Below, in pieces: positions 32,301 through 38,079 of a stretch of DNA of 64,000 nucleotides (position 1 is the first letter of the stretch; each line of letters starts with the position of its first letter). The translations under genes and the position numbers were made by a program. The DNA comes from JBGPEQ01 sp050180895. Its GTDB lineage: Bacteria > Pseudomonadota > Alphaproteobacteria > Dongiales > Dongiaceae. The stretch is taken from assembly GCA_050180895.1 (NCBI GenBank), contig JBFXDS010000004.1:248001-312000 (forward strand). Direction: 5' to 3'. Under the pieces are notes generated by a model. It searched no databases and was not told the DNA's origin. It worked only from the letters and a program-made list of their open reading frames with translations.

Positions 32301-32770
32301 GCGTCGAACGAAGTCATGAACTCGGCGGCGACGACGCCGCTGGGACGGAAACCGGAGCCGTTCTGATCGTCCGCCCAGGTCGGTGACGACATCTCCGCCA
32401 CGGCATCGCGCCCGGCGGCCGAGGCGAGGAAATCCTCGATTCCGGCGTCGCCGCCGGCCAAGAACTGCTGGACGACCTCGCCCTCGAGAACGATGACACC
32501 GCCATCCGCCAGGGTGACGATGATCTTGCCGCCGCTGACCTCGACCTGTGCGCCGGCGAGGCTGACGGCGAGCCTTATCTCCGGCACCGCATCAAGATCG
32601 ACCTCGATCCGCTCACCCGCGGCTGGCGCCCCGACGAGAACAGGCGTCATCGCCTCGGGCAGCGCCGCGATCTGTGGGTTATCGTTCAGGTGGTACTGGA
32701 TCCGACCCTCATCTTCCGATCTTGCGGGGGTCTGTTCGATCTCGGCGATCAGCGTTCCGTCCGGGGTCAC
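20336..32770 (-). CDS. Giant secreted tandem-repeat RTX adhesin (4,144 aa)
   Basis: A single uninterrupted 12.4-kb gene. Residues 1-190 form a non-repetitive N-terminal region (VEVSGGKIIVTLADGGVIVL core), possibly a retention domain. About 195-302 is a diverged cadherin-like domain. Residues 303-3247 are 31 units of 95 residues (NDAPVA, DEDTALTIPVATLLGNDTDVDGD, ASFTYTVSDGNGG). Two putative Ig-type domains (GLPTGLSI) flank a unique domain at about 3,345-3,530. RTX nonapeptides (GGSGNDTLDGG) with serralysin-like spacers (YTLANNVENLILTG) span about 3,750-4,025, and a hydrophobic type I secretion tail ends the protein. No Sec signal, so export by a type I system is expected, but none is encoded here. 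The start is a GTG without a good SD; ATG at 32650 is the alternative. Role in cell adhesion or biofilm is inferred. Confidence 0.93.
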   Translation of the reverse strand: MTPDGTLIAEIEQTPARSEDEGRIQYHLNDNPQIAALPEAMTPVLVGAPAAGERIEVDLDAVPEIRLAVSLAGAQVEVSGGKIIVTLADGGVIVLEGEVVQQFLAGGDAGIEDFLASAAGRDAVAEMSSPTWADDQNGSGFRPSGVVAAEFMTSFDAAGALAGTELGYGSPHRGGVMRDGGEVVGTTTPRNNPPMADPDTTLDVAEDSGNTSLSINPPVDADGDALSITVTDVPDAAIGTVYLADGTTPAISGMTLTPTELSGLVFRPAADANGAAGSFSYTVDDGHGGGDSQTVTLNVTPINDMPAAAADAVTADEDTALTIPVATLLGNDTDVDGDALTITSVQGAMNGTVQLIGGNVVFTPAADYSGPASFTYTASDGNGGTSIATVNVTVNPVNDAPVANADAASTNEDTALTIPVATLLGNDTDVDGDTLTIASVQAAVNGTAQLVGGNVLFTPVADYNGPASFTYTVSDGNGGTSIATVNVTVNPVNDAPVVNADAVSTNEDTALTIPVATLLGNDTDVDGDTLTITSVQGAVNGTVQLVGGNVLFTPAADYTGPASFTYTASDGNGGTSTATVNVTVNPVNDAPVAAADAVSTNEDTALTIPVATLLGNDTDVDGDTLTITSVQGAVNGMVQLVGGNVLFTPAADYSGPASFTYTVSDGNGGTSTATVNVTVSPVNDAPVANADAVSTNEDTALTIPVAALLGNDTDVDGDSLTIASVQGAVNGTVQLIGGNVVFTPAPDYNGPASFTYTVSDGNGGTSTATVDVTVSPVNDAPVANADAVSTAEDTALTIPVTTLLGNDTDVDGDALSIVSVQGAVNGTVQLIGGNVLFTPAADYSGPASFTYTVSDGNGGTSTAMVNVTVNPVNDAPVANADAVSTNEDTALTIPVATLLGNDTDVDGDALTITSVQGAVNGTVQLVGGNVLFSPAADYDGPASFTYTVSDGNGGTSTATVSVTVNPVNDAPVANADTVSTNEDTALTIPVATLEANDGDVDGDTLTITSVQGAVNGTVQLVGGNVVFTPATDYSGPASFTYTVSDGNGGSSTATVNVTVNPVNDAPVANADAVSTAEDTALTIPVATLLGNDTDVDGDSLTIASVQGAVNGTVQLVGGNVVFTPAVDYAGLASFTYTVSDGNGGSSTATVNIIVNPVNDAPVAAADVVATNEDTALAIPVATLLGNDTDVDGDSLTIASVQGAVNGTVQLVGGNVVFTPTADYSGPASFTYTVSDGNGGSSTATVNVTVNPVNDAPVAAADAVSTAEDTALTIPVATLLGNDTDVDGDSLTITSVQGAVNGTVQLIGGNVVFTPAADYNGPASFTYTVSDGNGGSSTATVNVTVNPVNDAPVAAADAVSTAEDTALTIPLATLLGNDTDVDGDNLTIASVQGAVNGTVQLIGGNVVFTPAADYNGPASFTYTVSDGNGGSSTATVNVTVNPVNDAPVAAADAVSTNEDVALTIPVATLLGNDTDVDGDSLTIASVQGAVNGTVQLVGSNVLFTPAADYAGPASFTYTISDGNGGASTTTVNVTVNPVNDAPVANVDAVSTNEDTALAIPVATLLGNDTDVDGDTLSIVSVQDAVNGTVQLVGGNVLFTPAADYAGPASFTYTVSDGNGGTSTATVGVTVNPVNDAPVANTDAVSTNEDTALTIPVATLEANDGDVDGDILTITSVQGAVNGTVQLVGGNVVFTPVADYNGPASFTYTVSDGNGGTSTATVNVTVNPINDAPVANADAVSTNEDTALTIPAATLLGNDTDVDGDALTITSVQGAINGMVQLVGGNVVFTPAADYSGPASFTYTASDGNGGTSIATVNVTVNPVNDAPVANVDAVSTNEDTALTIPVATLLDNDTDVDGDVLTITSVQGAVNGTVQLVGGNVLFTPAADYNGPASFTYTMSDGNSGTSTAIVNVTVSPVNDAPVAAADAVSTSEDTALIIPVASLLGNDTDVDGDTLTITSVQGAVNGAVQLVGGNVVFTPAGDYSGPASFTYTVSDGNGGSSTATVNVTVNPVNDAPVANADAVSTNEDTALTIPAATLLSNDTDVDGDALTITSVQGAVNGTVQLVGGNVVFTPATDYSGPASFTYTVSDGNGGSSTATVNVTVNPVNDAPVAAADVVATNEDTALAIPVATLLGNDTDVDGDSLTIASVQGAVNGTVQLVGGNVVFTPAADYNGPASFTYTVSDGNGGTSTATVNVTVNPVNDAPVAAADAVSTAEDTALTIPVAALLGNDTDVDGDTLTITSVQGVVNGTVQLVGGNVLFTPAADYAGPASFTYTVSDGNGGTSTATVGVTVNPVNDAPVAAADAVSTNEDTALTIPVATLVGNDTDVDGDALTITSVQGAINGTVQLVGGNVVFTPAADYSGPASFTYTASDGNGGTSIATVNVTVNPVNDAPVAAADAVSTNEDTALTIPVATLLDNDTDVDGDALTITSVQGAVNGTVQLVGGNVVFTPAADYAGPASFTYTVSDGSGGASTTTVNVTVNPINDAPVANADAVSTNEDVVLTIPVATLLGNDTDVDGDTLTITSVQGAVNGTVQLVGGNVLFTPAADYSGPASFTYTVSDGNGGTSIATVNVTVNPVNDAPVANADIVSTNEDTALTIPVATLLGNDTDVDGDTLTITSVQGAVNGTVQLIGGNVMFTPAGDYAGPASFTYTVSDGNGGSSTATVNVTVNPVNDAPVANTDAVSTNEDTALTIPVATLLGNDTDVDGDTLTITSVQDAVNGTVQLVGGNVVFSPAADYNGPASFTYTISDGNGGTSTAAVDVTINPVNDAPVANADTVSTNEDTALTIPVATLVGNDTDVDGDALTITSVQGAINGTVQLVGGNVLFTPAADYNGPASFTYTISDGNGGTSTATVNVTVNPVNDAPVAAADAVSTNEDTALTIPVATLLGNDTDVDGDMLSITSVQGAVNGTVQLVGGSVLFTPAADYSGPASFTYTVSDGNGGTSIATVNVTVNPVNDAPVANADAVSTNEDTALTIPAVTLLGNDTDIDGDSLTITSVQGAVNGTVSLVGGNVLFTPAADYSGPASFTYTVSDGNGGTSTATVNVTVNPVNDAPVANADAVSTNEDTALTIPVATLLGNDTDVDGDTLTITSVQGAVNGTVQLVGGNVVFTPAADYAGPASFTYTVLDGNGGTSIATVNVTVNPVNDAPVANADAVSTNEDTTLTIPAATLLGNDTDMDGDTLSIVSVQSAVNGTVQLVGGNVVFTPAADYSGPASFTYTVSDGNGGTSTATVNVTVNPVNDAPQIVVAVADDGAADSAAFTLDVSGNFADVDGDVLAYSATGLPTGLSIDPVTGVISGTLHHSASQGGPGSNGIYLVTVTAADGNGGTTSDTFNLNVTNPAPVLVAQADPVVYVDQNGNGSYDAGEGSPTIVNGSMNSGDGSGNTTHTRNFEIPAGVDPADTTIHIVLATLDNSIGIAVNGQDLFNPGILEFETGGAYTPATDSFARFLDGAAISAHWEPNVNGLPRIVIDITENGIFIYGTRDVNSTALEPMQLTAGSINLPNLVNGQNAVVIVNDDDVGIDGIDGIVTIQTGATRDRAFLEGDSVSINAAPAFSDPDGDTLTYSAAGLPTGLSINAATGLISGSLSATAATGGPGGGNVYTVTVTASDGEGGAVSANFTITAIEIDNSPIVENESWAVSTGTSIAVDAGTLLENDSDPEGGTLGVTGVSGAAGGSVNLSGSTVTYTANGTAGAGSFAYTVADAGGAAATGTVSVTKLQVSSGANAIDISALGVSRSLIDAGSGNDTVIGGSGRDTLIGGNGSDQLFGGAGDDSLGGGSSNDTLNGGDGNDTLDGGSGNDSMIGGAGDDLYIVNSASDVIVENVNEGLDTVQGSVSYTLANNVENLILTGSSNISGTGNALDNVIVGNSGNNTLTGGSGNDTLDGGAGTDNLSGGDGDDSLIGGSSNDTLNGGNGNDTLDGGSGNDGMTGGAGDDVYIVDSSSDVVVESANQGSDTVYSSVTYTLANNVETLILTGSGNIGGTGNSLANLIVGNSGNNSLSGGGGTDTIIGGAGNDTINANNGDIRIAYLAMADVLDTAANGTDTINNFDANASGGQDVIDLTALFDSLGPAFDTSAERQAAVQWSFSSGSSTTATLQLNLDGAAGFEYTLATVNLVSSTASNLDKSADIVLGGV
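23030..31864 (-). repeat. 31 tandem copies of a 285-bp coding repeat
   Basis: The array inside the giant adhesin is 8,835 bp, exactly 31 x 285 bp, with no indel between units. Each unit encodes one 95-residue cadherin/VCBS-like domain with a calcium-binding DTDVDGD loop. Units differ by scattered substitutions. Marker variants recur at a distance: a VVATNEDTALAIP unit appears twice 10 units apart, and LLDNDTDVDGD units appear 6 units apart, as expected from unequal recombination or gene conversion. Confidence 0.95.
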
Positions 32771-33059
32771 GATGAATATGAATCCTGCACTTATGGATGT
32801 TCGGGTCGTTGGTGGACGCCGGTGCGGATGAGCCGTGCCCGCCGAGTCAGTTTCTATCTGTCAAGATGCAAATTCTGGGGAAGAACTGCTAAAACTGGGT
32901 AAAACTGGATGCGAAGGCGCTGCGTATGTCAGCCAAAGGGGTGCGGCAATTTGACACGAATGCCGGCACCTCTTCCCTTTACGAACCGTTAACTGCGCAA
33001 TCGGATCGCTGCAGACGCTGCCGGCATCTGCACGCGGTCACCCGTGAGGGAGGGTTCGC

Positions 33060-33848
33060 CTACTGAGCGAGCCAGCCGCCATCGACGGCGAGCACATGCC
33101 CGGTCACCATCGCGGCTGCGTCAGAGACAAGGAACAGGATGGCGGCGGCCACATCGTCCGGCGTTGCCAGCCGTCCCAGTGGCGTGCGGGCAACGATCTC
33201 GGCCCTCATCGCGTGATCCGCAAGCAGCCCGACGGTTAACGGAGTCTCAACGAACCCGGGCGCAACCGCATTGACGCGCAACCGCTGCGGCGCCCATTCG
33301 ATCGCCAGCGCCCGCGTCAGATTGACGAGCGCTCCCTTGGTGGCGTGATAGGCCGGATTCGGATAGAGGCCGTTGCCGACCAGCCCCATGATCGAGGCGA
33401 CGTTGACGATGCAGCCGGATTGCCGCGGCAGCATCGCGCGGGCGGCCGCCTGCGCCATCAGGAAGCAACCGGTGAGGTTGACGGCGATGATGCGGTCCCA
33501 CACCGCCGCCTCATAGGTCACCGACGGCGATCGCGCCGCGATCCCCGCATTGTTCACGAGGATGTCGAGCCGGCCGGCGGAAGCGGCAACCTCGTCGACG
33601 GCGCGGCCGACCGCCGGCACGTCGGTGACATCGAGAGGCTTGGACATGACGGGGAGACCGGCTCGGGCGAGTCCGGCTGCCGCCGACGCAACGGCAGCCG
33701 CATCGATATCGGTGAGACACACGCCGGCACCGGCCGCGGCCAACGCCCTTGCCGTCGCGAGACCGATTCCATGGGCGGCGCCGGTGACGATCGCCTGCCG
33801 GCCATCGAGCCGAAACCGATCCAGAGTCGCCAATGTACTGTCGTTCAT
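33060..33848 (-). CDS. Short-chain dehydrogenase/reductase (SDR)
   Basis: 262 residues of classical SDR layout: the cofactor motif TGAAHGIG, NNAG on strand 4, a catalytic Ser in NVASIMG, YHATK as the YxxxK pair, and a closing VLAVDGGWLAQ. An Asp after strand 2 (LTDIDAA) favours NAD(H) over NADP(H). The frame is open further upstream to 34163, but that region lies in the intergenic space before ccmF and is not family-like; ATG 33848 places the Rossmann fold at about residue 17. No strong SD is seen. The neighbours do not indicate a substrate. Confidence 0.88.
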   Translation of the reverse strand: MNDSTLATLDRFRLDGRQAIVTGAAHGIGLATARALAAAGAGVCLTDIDAAAVASAAAGLARAGLPVMSKPLDVTDVPAVGRAVDEVAASAGRLDILVNNAGIAARSPSVTYEAAVWDRIIAVNLTGCFLMAQAAARAMLPRQSGCIVNVASIMGLVGNGLYPNPAYHATKGALVNLTRALAIEWAPQRLRVNAVAPGFVETPLTVGLLADHAMRAEIVARTPLGRLATPDDVAAAILFLVSDAAAMVTGHVLAVDGGWLAQ

Positions 33849-34161
33849 GCGGACGAAGGTCTGTTCCCGACCGAAGCTTGCCCGATCTCGCCAAGGATGG
33901 AAACCCGATGGCCACCGTTCCAGCCACCCGTGCATCAGCAGGTTGTCATGTGCAGACGGGCGGGCTATGTGGTTATGGTTACGCCGCCCGCAAGACCAGG
34001 AACGGCACTCTCCGTGAGACAGATGACATTGTCTCCCTACACAGCGTCGGATCCGGAATACGGGCTGATCGCGGCAAGGGGCGGGTCGGTAGCGGATGTG
34101 CGCCCCACCCGCGCCGGCACGAAACGGTGGCAAAGCAGATGATGCCACCTGCAATCGACTC
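33849..34161. other. Divergent intergenic region, SDR / ccmF
   Basis: This 313-bp gap separates the minus-strand SDR gene from the plus-strand ccm operon and must hold the promoters of both. Frames are open across it on both strands, but their predicted proteins are Arg/Pro-rich and have no recognisable motif. No clear promoter or palindrome was identified. Confidence 0.35.
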
Positions 34162-36150
34162 ATGATCGTCGAGATCGGACATTTCGCGCTCGTCCTGGCC
34201 TGCTTCGTCGCCTTGGTTCAGGCCGTATTCCCGATGTGGGGGGCGCAGCGCGGCATCGTCTCCTGGACGACGTTGGCGCGACCGGCAGCCCAAATCCAGT
34301 TCCTGCTGGTGCTGGCCGCTTTCCTCGCACTCGTGCAGGCATTCGTCGTCTCCGACTTCTCGGTCATCGTCGTCCTGCAGAACTCCCATTCGTTGAAGCC
34401 GCTGCTCTACAAGATCACCGGCGTGTGGGGCAACCACGAGGGCTCAATGGTGCTGTGGGTCCTGATTCTGGCCCTTTTCGGCGCACTGGTCGCGACCTTT
34501 GGCGGCAACCTGCCGGCAGGACTGCAGGCGCGCGTGCTGTCGGTCCAGGCCATGATCGCCTTCGGGTTCCTGGTCTTCATCGTCGCCACCTCGAACCCGT
34601 TTCTGCGGATTGTCCCGCCACCCGCCGACGGCCGCGATCTCAATCCGCTGCTGCAGGATCCCGGTCTCGCCTTCCATCCGCCGTTCCTCTATCTCGGCTA
34701 TGTCGGTTTCTCCATCGCCTTCTCCTTTGCCGTCGCCGCCCTCATCGAAGGACGTGTCGACCCGGCATGGGCGCGCTGGGTCAGGCCATGGACGCTGCTC
34801 GCCTGGTGCGCCCTCACCCTCGGGATCGCCATGGGCAGCTGGTGGGCCTACTACGAGCTCGGATGGGGCGGCTGGTGGTTCTGGGATCCGGTCGAGAACG
34901 CGTCGTTCATGCCCTGGCTTGCCGGCACGGCGCTCCTGCATTCGGCCATCGTCGTGGAGAAGCGCGATGCGCTGAAGACCTGGACCATCCTGCTGGCGAT
35001 CATCACCTTCTCCCTCAGTCTCGTCGGCACGTTCCTGGTCCGCTCGGGCGTGCTGACCTCGGTCCACGCCTTTGCCGTCGATCCCGAGCGCGGCGTCTTC
35101 ATCCTCCTCCTGCTGGCGGTCGCGATCGGCGGCTCGCTCGCCTTGTTCGCGTTGCGCGCGCCGTCCCTGACGGACAGCGGGCTGTTCGCCCCGATCAGCC
35201 GCGAGGGCGGCCTCCTGCTCAACAACCTGTTCCTTTCCGTGGCCGCCGGCGTCGTGCTCGTCGGCACGCTCTTCCCCCTCTTCGCCTCCGCCTTCGGCTA
35301 TGCCGTCACCGTCGGCGCGCCATTCTTCGATCTGGTCTTCGGCATCCTCATGACTCCGCTTCTCTGCGTGCTGCCGCTGGGGCCGCTGCTCGCCTGGAAG
35401 CGCGCGGATCTGGTCGGCGCTCTGCAACGCATCTGGGTCGCCGCCCTGGCCGCCGCCAGCCTCGTCGTAGCGCTGCTCTATGCGATGCGTGGCGGTCCCG
35501 TGCTGGCGATGCTGGGCCTCGGGCTGGCAGTCTGGCTCGTGGTCGGCGCGGCGGTCGAGTTGGCCGACCGGATCAGACTGTTCCGGGTTCCCGTGACTGC
35601 CAGCTGGAGCCGGCTTCGCGGCGTTCCGCGCGCAACATTGGGGATGACGCTGGCCCATGGCGGGCTCGGCATCGTCGTCGCCGGAATCGTGGCGTCGACG
35701 ACCTGGCGAACCGAGGATATCCGGGTCATGCGGCCGGGCGACACGGCGACGATCAGCAGCTATAGCGTCCTGTTCGACGGCGTCGACAAGATCGAAGGGC
35801 CCAACTACGCGGCCGAGCGCGGCAGGTTCGCGATCCGCCGCAATGGCCGTGAGATCGCCTGGATGTACCCGGAGAAGCGTTTCTATCCGGTGCAGCAGCA
35901 GACCACGACCGAAGCAGCAATCCGAACGACGGGATTCGGCGACTTGTATCTGGTTCTCGGCGACGACCAGGGCGACGGTGCGCGCGCGGTGCGGATCTAC
36001 CACAATCCTCTCGTGCCCTGGCTGTGGGCGGGCGCCATCGTGATGGTGATCGGCGGATTGATTTCGCTCGCCGACCGTCGCTACCGCGTCGGCGTTCCCG
36101 GACGGCGTTCGCCGCGTGCCGGGCCCGCGGCAGTCGGGACGACCGTCTAG
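34162..36150 (+). CDS. ccmF: Cytochrome c heme lyase subunit CcmF
   Basis: 662 residues, the expected size, with many membrane helices. The heme-handling WWD motif is present (GGWWFWDPVENASFMPWL at about residues 232-249), as is the early GNHEGSMVLWVLILALFGAL segment typical of CcmF. It works with CcmH and CcmI in the inner membrane to attach heme, delivered by CcmE, to apocytochrome c. ATG 34162 starts directly at the first helix; the upstream 22-residue extension of the frame is not hydrophobic. ccmH follows after 14 nt. Neither ccmE nor ccmG is adjacent. Confidence 0.96.
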   Translation: MIVEIGHFALVLACFVALVQAVFPMWGAQRGIVSWTTLARPAAQIQFLLVLAAFLALVQAFVVSDFSVIVVLQNSHSLKPLLYKITGVWGNHEGSMVLWVLILALFGALVATFGGNLPAGLQARVLSVQAMIAFGFLVFIVATSNPFLRIVPPPADGRDLNPLLQDPGLAFHPPFLYLGYVGFSIAFSFAVAALIEGRVDPAWARWVRPWTLLAWCALTLGIAMGSWWAYYELGWGGWWFWDPVENASFMPWLAGTALLHSAIVVEKRDALKTWTILLAIITFSLSLVGTFLVRSGVLTSVHAFAVDPERGVFILLLLAVAIGGSLALFALRAPSLTDSGLFAPISREGGLLLNNLFLSVAAGVVLVGTLFPLFASAFGYAVTVGAPFFDLVFGILMTPLLCVLPLGPLLAWKRADLVGALQRIWVAALAAASLVVALLYAMRGGPVLAMLGLGLAVWLVVGAAVELADRIRLFRVPVTASWSRLRGVPRATLGMTLAHGGLGIVVAGIVASTTWRTEDIRVMRPGDTATISSYSVLFDGVDKIEGPNYAAERGRFAIRRNGREIAWMYPEKRFYPVQQQTTTEAAIRTTGFGDLYLVLGDDQGDGARAVRIYHNPLVPWLWAGAIVMVIGGLISLADRRYRVGVPGRRSPRAGPAAVGTTV

Positions 36151-36164
36151 CCGAGCCGCCGATC

Positions 36165-36674
36165 GTGAGGCGACGCGGAGCCCGGGTTCACTCAGCGCTG
36201 GCGTCACTGTGGTTGACGCTGGCTGCCGCCGTGCTCTCCATCGGAGCGGGAGTGGGCAACGCCGTCGAGCCGAACGAGATGCTGGCCGACCCTGCGCTCG
36301 AAGCCCGGGCTCGCGAGATCAGTCGCGGCCTGCGCTGCCTCGTCTGCCAGAACGAGTCCATCGACGAATCGCAGGCTGAGCTGGCGCGCGATCTGCGGCT
36401 GCTCGTGCGGGAACGCTTGGCAGGGGGCGACAGCGACGAGCAGGTCGTGCAGTTCATCGTCGATCGCTACGGCGACTTCGTGCTGCTGCGCCCGCCCCTG
36501 AAGCCGGCGACTTATCCGCTGTGGGCGGCGCCGGTCGTCCTGTTGGCGATCGCCGCCGCCATCCTCGCTGCCTACCTGCGGCGGCATCGGCGCGGCGCAC
36601 CACAGTCGCCGCCGCTGAGCGCCGAGGAGCGGGCCCGCGTCGACGAACTGCTGAAGGCCGATCGGGAGCCATGA
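36165..36674 (+). CDS. ccmH: Cytochrome c maturation thiol protein CcmH (CycL)
   Basis: 169 residues: an N-terminal signal/anchor helix (about 10-30), a three-helix periplasmic domain with the redox motif LRCLVCQN (Cys58 and Cys61), then a C-terminal membrane helix (PLWAAPVVLLAIAAAILAAY) and a charged tail. It reduces or holds the CxxCH thiols of apocytochrome c for heme ligation. The start is a GTG at 36165, 14 nt after ccmF; the same frame is open upstream but reads as a shadow of ccmF. The stop overlaps the ccmI start (ATGA). Confidence 0.93.
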   Translation: MRRRGARVHSALASLWLTLAAAVLSIGAGVGNAVEPNEMLADPALEARAREISRGLRCLVCQNESIDESQAELARDLRLLVRERLAGGDSDEQVVQFIVDRYGDFVLLRPPLKPATYPLWAAPVVLLAIAAAILAAYLRRHRRGAPQSPPLSAEERARVDELLKADREP

Positions 36675-38071
36675 CGATCTGGCTGATCCTTGGCGTCATC
36701 ACCGTCGGAGTGCTCGTCGCACTGACAGCGCCGCTGTTCCGCCGTCACCGAGGAGGACTGCCGCGGCCGAGCCACGAGATCGCGATCTATCGCGACCAAC
36801 TGGCCGAACTGCAGCGCGAGGTGGATTCCGGGCGCATCCTGCCGGTGGAGGCCAGGCTGGCGGAGGTCGAGATCCAGCGGAAGATCCTCGCCGCCGCGGA
36901 CTCCGTCGATCCGGCGGAGAACGAACGCGCAGCGCCACACCGTCTGCCGCAAGCCGTCGCTCTGCTGCTGGTCGCCGCCATCGTGCCGATCGGCGCACTC
37001 GCCGTGTATCTGTCGGTCGGCTCGCCCGGCGAACCCAGCCCCCCCTTCGATCCGGCCCGCGCGGCGGCGCGGGTCCAGGCCGAAGAACGCGCCCGCGAGA
37101 TGACGGTGCTGGTCGAGAAGCTGGCCGAACGCCTCAAGCAGGAGCCGGACAATCTCGAGGGCTGGGCCCTCCTCGCCCGCTCCTACAGCGCGCTGCAGCG
37201 GGATGCAGACGCGGCCGCGGCCTACGAGCGGGCGTACGAGTTGTCGGGCCGGAGCGTGACTTATGCCGGCGATTACGGCGCGGCACTGGTGGCCGCCGCC
37301 GGAGCGCACGTCACGCCGGCGGCGCAGGCCCTCTTCGCGCAGGTCCTCGAAGCGGACCCGAGCGAGCCGCAGGCCCGGTTCTATCTCGCTCTCGCCAAGG
37401 CGCAGGCCGGGCAGGCGCGGGAGGCGATCGCGATGTGGCGTTCGCTCGAGATCGACTCGCCGCCCGACGCGCCGTGGGTACCGACGGTGCGCGAGATGAT
37501 CCGGAACGTCGCCGCCGATTCCGGCATCGATCCGGGATCGATTCCGGCGACAAGCCGGGCGCCGATCCGTCAGGCGTCGGGCCCGAGCGACGAAGACATC
37601 GCTGCGGCGCAATCGATGAGTCCCGAGGACCAACAGAAGATGATCCAAGATATGGTCGCCGGTTTGGCCAAACGCCTCGAAGCGAACCCGGACGACCTCG
37701 AGGGCTGGAAGCGGCTCGGCCGCTCCTATTTGGTCCTCGAAGATGCCGCGCGCGCCAAGCAGGCCTACAGCCGCGCCCTCGCCCTGGCCCCGACCGACAT
37801 GGCGCTGCTGGGAGACTATGCGCAAGCGACGCTCCTGGCGTCCGGCCCGGCGGCACTGCCGCAGCAATCGGTGGATGCGCTGCGGACGCGACTCGACTCC
37901 GACGGCTCCGATCCCACAGCGCTCTGGCTTGTGGGGCTGGCGGAAGCCGACGCCGGCAACAGCCGGGCCGCGGCAGAGCTGTGGGAGCGCCTGCTGCCGC
38001 AGCTGCCGCCCGGCACGCCCGCGCACGACAACCTGCGCGCGCGCATCGCGGCGCTTCCGCCCGCCGGCTGA
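36671..38071 (+). CDS. ccmI: Cytochrome c maturation protein CcmI (CycH), TPR type
   Basis: 466 residues. Two N-terminal membrane helices (about 1-22 and 94-116) surround a cytoplasmic loop with a Leu-rich helix (YRDQLAELQREVDSGRI), as in CcmI. The periplasmic part holds TPR repeats (EGWALLARSYSALQRDADAA; GWKRLGRSYLVLEDAARAKQ), which bind apocytochrome c C-termini in the family. The ATG overlaps the ccmH stop by 4 nt. The order F-H-I without E and G differs from the common I-E-F-H arrangement. It ends 8 nt before the convergent ndh stop. Confidence 0.92.
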   Translation: MTIWLILGVITVGVLVALTAPLFRRHRGGLPRPSHEIAIYRDQLAELQREVDSGRILPVEARLAEVEIQRKILAAADSVDPAENERAAPHRLPQAVALLLVAAIVPIGALAVYLSVGSPGEPSPPFDPARAAARVQAEERAREMTVLVEKLAERLKQEPDNLEGWALLARSYSALQRDADAAAAYERAYELSGRSVTYAGDYGAALVAAAGAHVTPAAQALFAQVLEADPSEPQARFYLALAKAQAGQAREAIAMWRSLEIDSPPDAPWVPTVREMIRNVAADSGIDPGSIPATSRAPIRQASGPSDEDIAAAQSMSPEDQQKMIQDMVAGLAKRLEANPDDLEGWKRLGRSYLVLEDAARAKQAYSRALALAPTDMALLGDYAQATLLASGPAALPQQSVDALRTRLDSDGSDPTALWLVGLAEADAGNSRAAAELWERLLPQLPPGTPAHDNLRARIAALPPAG

Positions 38072-38079
38072 CCCCATGG

